A DNA stretch of 64,000 nucleotides. Origin: Chitinophaga varians (lineage in GTDB: Bacteria; Bacteroidota; Bacteroidia; Chitinophagales; Chitinophagaceae). This document shows, piece after piece, positions 61,123-64,000 of the stretch (positions within the stretch are counted from its first letter, which is position 1; every line of letters begins with the position of its first letter). A program made the translations under genes and the position numbers. The stretch is from contig NZ_JABAIA010000002.1 of assembly GCF_012641275.1 (NCBI RefSeq), positions 744,001 to 808,000 of the forward strand, given 5' to 3'. The notes under the pieces were generated by a model that saw only the letters and a program-made list of their open reading frames with translations, was not told the DNA's origin and searched no databases.

Positions 61123-62271
61123 CTACTTCCTAAGCAGGATGCGGAAAGTAGTGCCTTTGTTTATTTCTGAAGATTTTACAAAAAGCCTCCCTTTGTGATA
61201 CTCTTCGATGATTCTTTTAGCCAGAGACAGCCCTAAGCCCCATCCTCTTTTTTTGGTGCTGAAGCCGGGCTTGAATACTTTTTCAAAATGCATTTTGGGA
61301 ATGCCTTTGCCGGTATCGGCGATATCGATGGTCACGAAGGTGGGGTGGTTTTCGATACTGATATCTATACGGCCGCTGCCTTCCATGGCGTCAAGCGCAT
61401 TTTTTAGCAGGTTTTCCACCACCCAGTCAAACAGCGGCGGGGAGATCATCACGGGCAATTCCTTTTCGGTGGAATGAACGGTGAAGCGTACTTTCTGCGG
61501 GGCTCTTTTCCGGATATAGGCGGTCATGCTTTCTATCTGTTCCAGTACGTTGCGTTCTTCCAGTTTAGGCACGCTGCCTATTTTGGAGAAGCGGTCGGTG
61601 ATGAGTTTAAGGCGGTCCACATCTTTGGCGAGTTCTGTCACCATCATGGTATTGGCTTCGTTCTCGCGGAGTATTTCCAGCCAGGCTTCCATGGAGGAAA
61701 GGGGGGTGCCCAGCTGATGGGCGGTTTCTTTGGCGAGGCCTACCCATACCTGGTTTTGGGTGGCGCGGTTGGTGCTGGAGAGGGCAAAGAGCACGAGGGC
61801 AATGAAGAGCGTGACCACGCCCAGCTGTATGTAGGGGTAATAGCGTATTTGTTTCAGGATCAGGGAGTCGCCGTAATAGATGAAGTTGTATAGTTTATGC
61901 CGGGCATCCACCTCCATAATAAAGGGCGGATGTTGTTTTTTGAATATCAGCAGCTGTTCCTGCAGGTAGGCAGGGTTTTGTGCAATGCGCATGGAGTCGA
62001 TGTTGCGGCTGTCAAGGATATGTCCTTGTTCATCGGTCAGGATAAGCGGGATGGTGGTGTTGGTGGTCACTATTTCCGTGGCCAGGTTAAGGTTGGCGTC
62101 GGGGGCTGATTTGAGCAGTTCCCGGTTGGCCTCTACCCAGGTGGCGACCTTTTTCCGTTCTTCATCCTGTATTTTTTTTGTCAGGTTGCTGACGAACCAT
62201 ATCGTGGTCACGATAATGAGCACTGCTATGGAGGCCAGTACGAACTTCCACCCGATGTATTGTCTAAACAT
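61123..62271 (-). CDS. membrane sensor histidine kinase (orphan)
   Basis: A 382-residue kinase. TM1 (about 8-30) and TM2 (about 150-170) flank a periplasmic sensor of about 120 residues. HisKA has the phospho-acceptor His in WVGLAKETAHQLGTPLSSMEAWL (about 183). The ATPase domain has an N box (VENLLKNALDAMEG) and G boxes (DTGKGIP, GWGLGLSLAKRIIEEYHKG). There is no HAMP linker. No response regulator gene is adjacent, so its partner is elsewhere. The H box without the usual E after H (HQLGTP) marks the AtoS/NtrB-like branch common in Bacteroidota. Confidence 0.92.
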   Translation of the reverse strand: MFRQYIGWKFVLASIAVLIIVTTIWFVSNLTKKIQDEERKKVATWVEANRELLKSAPDANLNLATEIVTTNTTIPLILTDEQGHILDSRNIDSMRIAQNPAYLQEQLLIFKKQHPPFIMEVDARHKLYNFIYYGDSLILKQIRYYPYIQLGVVTLFIALVLFALSSTNRATQNQVWVGLAKETAHQLGTPLSSMEAWLEILRENEANTMMVTELAKDVDRLKLITDRFSKIGSVPKLEERNVLEQIESMTAYIRKRAPQKVRFTVHSTEKELPVMISPPLFDWVVENLLKNALDAMEGSGRIDISIENHPTFVTIDIADTGKGIPKMHFEKVFKPGFSTKKRGWGLGLSLAKRIIEEYHKGRLFVKSSEINKGTTFRILLRK

Positions 62272-62389
62272 ATAACTAATTTAAGCCTTATTCCGCTTTG
62301 ATGATTCGGGACGATTAGCAAATATTAGAATCCTTTGTTGCATATTTGCATCTCTTTATTTTATTATTCACGCATAAACGTAATATCAT

Positions 62390-63409
62390 TTGCACATATT
62401 GCCGTCGGTTGCTGTCGTTATATTAAATTGGAACGGAAAGGCTTTCCTGGAGAAGTTTCTGCCGTCTGTGTGCCGCTCTACTTATGGTAATTTACAGCTG
62501 GTGCTGGCCGATAACGCTTCTACTGATGACAGTGTGGCGTTTGTGGAAGCGCATTACCCGTCGGTACGGATTATCCGTAATCCTTCCAACGATGGTTTTG
62601 CGGGTGGTTATAATGAAGCGCTGGCACATGTGGAGGCCGATATTTATGTGTTGCTGAACCAGGACGTGGAGGTGGAGCCGGGATGGATAGAGCCGGTGGT
62701 GGCGCTGATGGAGTCCGATCCCCGTATAGCTGCCTGTCAGCCTAAGATGCGGGCTTACCACCAGCCGGACGAGTTTGAGTATGCCGGCGCTGCCGGTGGG
62801 TGGATGGACGTGCTGGGCTATACTTTCTGTCGTGGCCGTATCCTCTACACCACGGAAAAAGACGAGGGCCAGTATGATGATGCGCAGGACATTTTCTGGG
62901 CTACGGGCGCTGCGCTCTTTATCCGGTCTGCCTGTTTCCGGGAGGTAGGTGGTTTTGACCGCGATTTTTTTGCTCATATGGAAGAGGTGGACCTCTGCTG
63001 GCGCCTGCAAAGGGCCGGGTACCGCGTTTGTTACTGCCCTGATTCCAAAGTGTTCCACGTAGGGGGCGGCAGTTTGCCACAAGGCAATCCACGCAAGCTT
63101 TATCTTAATTTCCGCAACAACCTCATGATGTTGTGGAAAAACCTGCATAGTGAAGACCGTTGGATTGTGCTGTTCCAGCGTTTTTTCCTGGATATTCTCG
63201 CTGGTGTTAAAAGCCTGGTGTCCGGCAAGCCAAAGGACATGGTGGCTATTTATCGCGCATACCGCGACTATTACCGCTGGCGGAAAACATATGTCAACAA
63301 ATACGAACTGCCGGAAGTGAAGCTGATGAAGATGAAGGGCGTTTTCCACGGAATTATGATCTGGCGCTACTATTTCCTCCGGAGGAAGAAGTTCAGGGAC
63401 CTGATATGA
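62390..63409 (+). CDS. family 2 glycosyltransferase (rhamnosyltransferase-like, COG1216)
   Basis: A 339-residue GT-A enzyme with VAVVILNWNGKAFLEKFLPSV and LVLADNASTDDSVAFVEAHYP. The DQDVE metal motif lies in VLLNQDVEVEPGWIEP, and GGFDRDFFAHMEEVDLCWRLQRAGYRV carries the catalytic acid. It has no obvious export signal. An in-frame stop at 62381 rules out an upstream ATG, so the start must be TTG 62390 or TTG 62399. Probably acts in cell-surface polysaccharide synthesis. Confidence 0.88.
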   Translation: MHILPSVAVVILNWNGKAFLEKFLPSVCRSTYGNLQLVLADNASTDDSVAFVEAHYPSVRIIRNPSNDGFAGGYNEALAHVEADIYVLLNQDVEVEPGWIEPVVALMESDPRIAACQPKMRAYHQPDEFEYAGAAGGWMDVLGYTFCRGRILYTTEKDEGQYDDAQDIFWATGAALFIRSACFREVGGFDRDFFAHMEEVDLCWRLQRAGYRVCYCPDSKVFHVGGGSLPQGNPRKLYLNFRNNLMMLWKNLHSEDRWIVLFQRFFLDILAGVKSLVSGKPKDMVAIYRAYRDYYRWRKTYVNKYELPEVKLMKMKGVFHGIMIWRYYFLRRKKFRDLI

Positions 63410-63481
63410 CAATCAGGGAATATGCCCGTTTTTCTTGCTAAAATATCCCGATAACTAAATAAATAAATCCAAAATATTTGT

Positions 63482-63489
63482 TAGGTTTG
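63482..63489 (+). promoter_or_regulatory. -7 element of the 66-residue membrane protein gene
   Basis: TAGGTTTG matches TAnnTTTG, 19 bp before ATG 63509. No TTG at -33 is visible. Confidence 0.45.
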
Positions 63490-63508
63490 CACCGGAAATA
63501 AACTGAAT

Positions 63509-63709
63509 ATGGAACACAATACCGTAGAAAATAAGAATGACATCACCCGCGACAGGGTTTCCCGCTCCCGTTTCTTTTATTATGTGGGTCTGTTTTGTTT
63601 AGTGGCATTTATGCTGGGAGGTTGCTACAATCTGTATAAACACAAATACCAGGGCAAACCTGATGTGACTGTTCAGGAAAGTTCCTTGTATAATCCAAAA
63701 TATAAATAA
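63509..63709 (+). CDS. small single-pass membrane protein of unknown function
   Basis: A 66-residue protein with a charged N-terminus (ENKNDITRDRVSRSR) and one transmembrane helix (FFYYVGLFCLVAFMLGGCYNLY). A short C-terminal tail (DVTVQESSLYNPKYK) follows. The own promoter box and terminator make it a real gene. No function is recognised. Confidence 0.75.
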   Translation: MEHNTVENKNDITRDRVSRSRFFYYVGLFCLVAFMLGGCYNLYKHKYQGKPDVTVQESSLYNPKYK

Positions 63710-63754
63710 GTAACATAGGCGATCGCTTATTTACTGCCAAACATAATTATCCAG

Positions 63755-63782
63755 CCTCCCGGTTTTGCCGGGAGGTTTTTCT
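63755..63782 (+). terminator. Rho-independent terminator after the small membrane protein gene
   Basis: CCTCCCGG / CCGGGAGG with a 5-nt loop is followed by TTTTTCTTTTT. The remaining 220 bp to the window end show only T-rich, TGATTTT-like degenerate repetition and no supported gene. Confidence 0.9.
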
Positions 63783-64000
63783 TTTTCAGCCCTCCTGATT
63801 TTCCGGAATTTTCTGATTTTGCCCCTGTTTTTGGTGGTTTTTGACGATTTTGCCTGATTTTATCTGGGTCTTGTCGTTTGATGCTTTTCCCTTTCGCGTA
63901 AATTATATTCCCGATGCGAGTAGCCTGTTAACCGATAAGCGGGGAATTTTGTAGCGTCGGATAATCCCCGCATGGCTTTATGATAACAATGGTCCAACGG

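Noticed and set aside
63783..64000. Possible gene fragment at the right edge
   Set aside because: No frame with family similarity or promoter box could be supported; the sequence is T-rich and repetitive.

Overview
The window is about 64 kb of a gene-dense chromosome at roughly 50% GC. It looks like a Bacteroidota member, most likely Chitinophagaceae (Chitinophaga-like; inference). Reasons: promoters of the TTG-N18/21-TAnnTTTG type, almost no Shine-Dalgarno sequences, signal peptides ending in AQ or a lipobox, a BlaI/M56-TonB pair, DUF4136 and CarboxypepD_reg-like proteins, and an ApbC without its CxxC. No phage, plasmid, IS or CRISPR is present.

Layout. 1-2.9 kb: M56 antirepressor peptidase (cut by the window edge), BlaI-type repressor with two operator-like dyads, and an FtsE-type ATPase. 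3.0-9.2 kb: rpsO, pnp with an Arg/Asp/Gly-rich tail, a secreted protein, prmA, plsY and an M48 lipoprotein protease. 9.3-14.3 kb: oxyR with both redox cysteines, a coiled-coil secreted protein, a GT2 glycosyltransferase, an O-methyltransferase and a secreted esterase. 14.5-20.8 kb: tripartite RND efflux operon (adaptor, pump, outer-membrane lipoprotein) preceded by an unknown secreted protein. 20.9-30.9 kb: a complete C5 heme pathway. hemA-C-D-E-F-B-L run on the minus strand, and hemH and the protoporphyrinogen oxidase gene run divergently on the plus strand, so all nine steps from glutamyl-tRNA to protoheme are present. 31-34 kb: three-gene proton-translocating transhydrogenase. 34-47.9 kb: rRNA methyltransferase, LysM/DPBB protein, fmt, NamZ-type glycosidase, FKBP, thioesterase, CWC protein, metE, pepT, ExbB/ExbD, prmC, ribD and a YigZ protein. 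48-64 kb: hbd, secreted proteins, apbC, pyrF, glutaryl-CoA dehydrogenase, MFS transporter, ApbE, envelope proteins, HAD phosphatase, DUF2130 protein, tRNA-Leu(GAG), a histidine kinase, a second GT2 and a small membrane protein.

The most unusual signal is in the spacers. Six copies of one long inverted repeat (A-F) share 7-bp tandem arms (unit GAATTAC / GTAATTC) and a conserved core of about 60 bp. They lie at 10.3, 34.0, 43.9, 45.1, 48.2 and 49.2 kb, each at the 3' end of a gene. In five of six the AA of the TAA stop codon is the first dinucleotide of the element. Copy D has perfect 46-bp arms and encodes the last ten residues of PrmC. A second group of AT-rich hairpins (8.3, 9.2-9.3, 39.5, 51.2 kb) is built on other motifs but takes the same position. 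One of these is a 147-bp nested palindrome between the M48 protease and oxyR with perfect 36-bp arms. No transposase is visible, so these may be a 3'-UTR/terminator module or a non-autonomous REP/MITE-like family.
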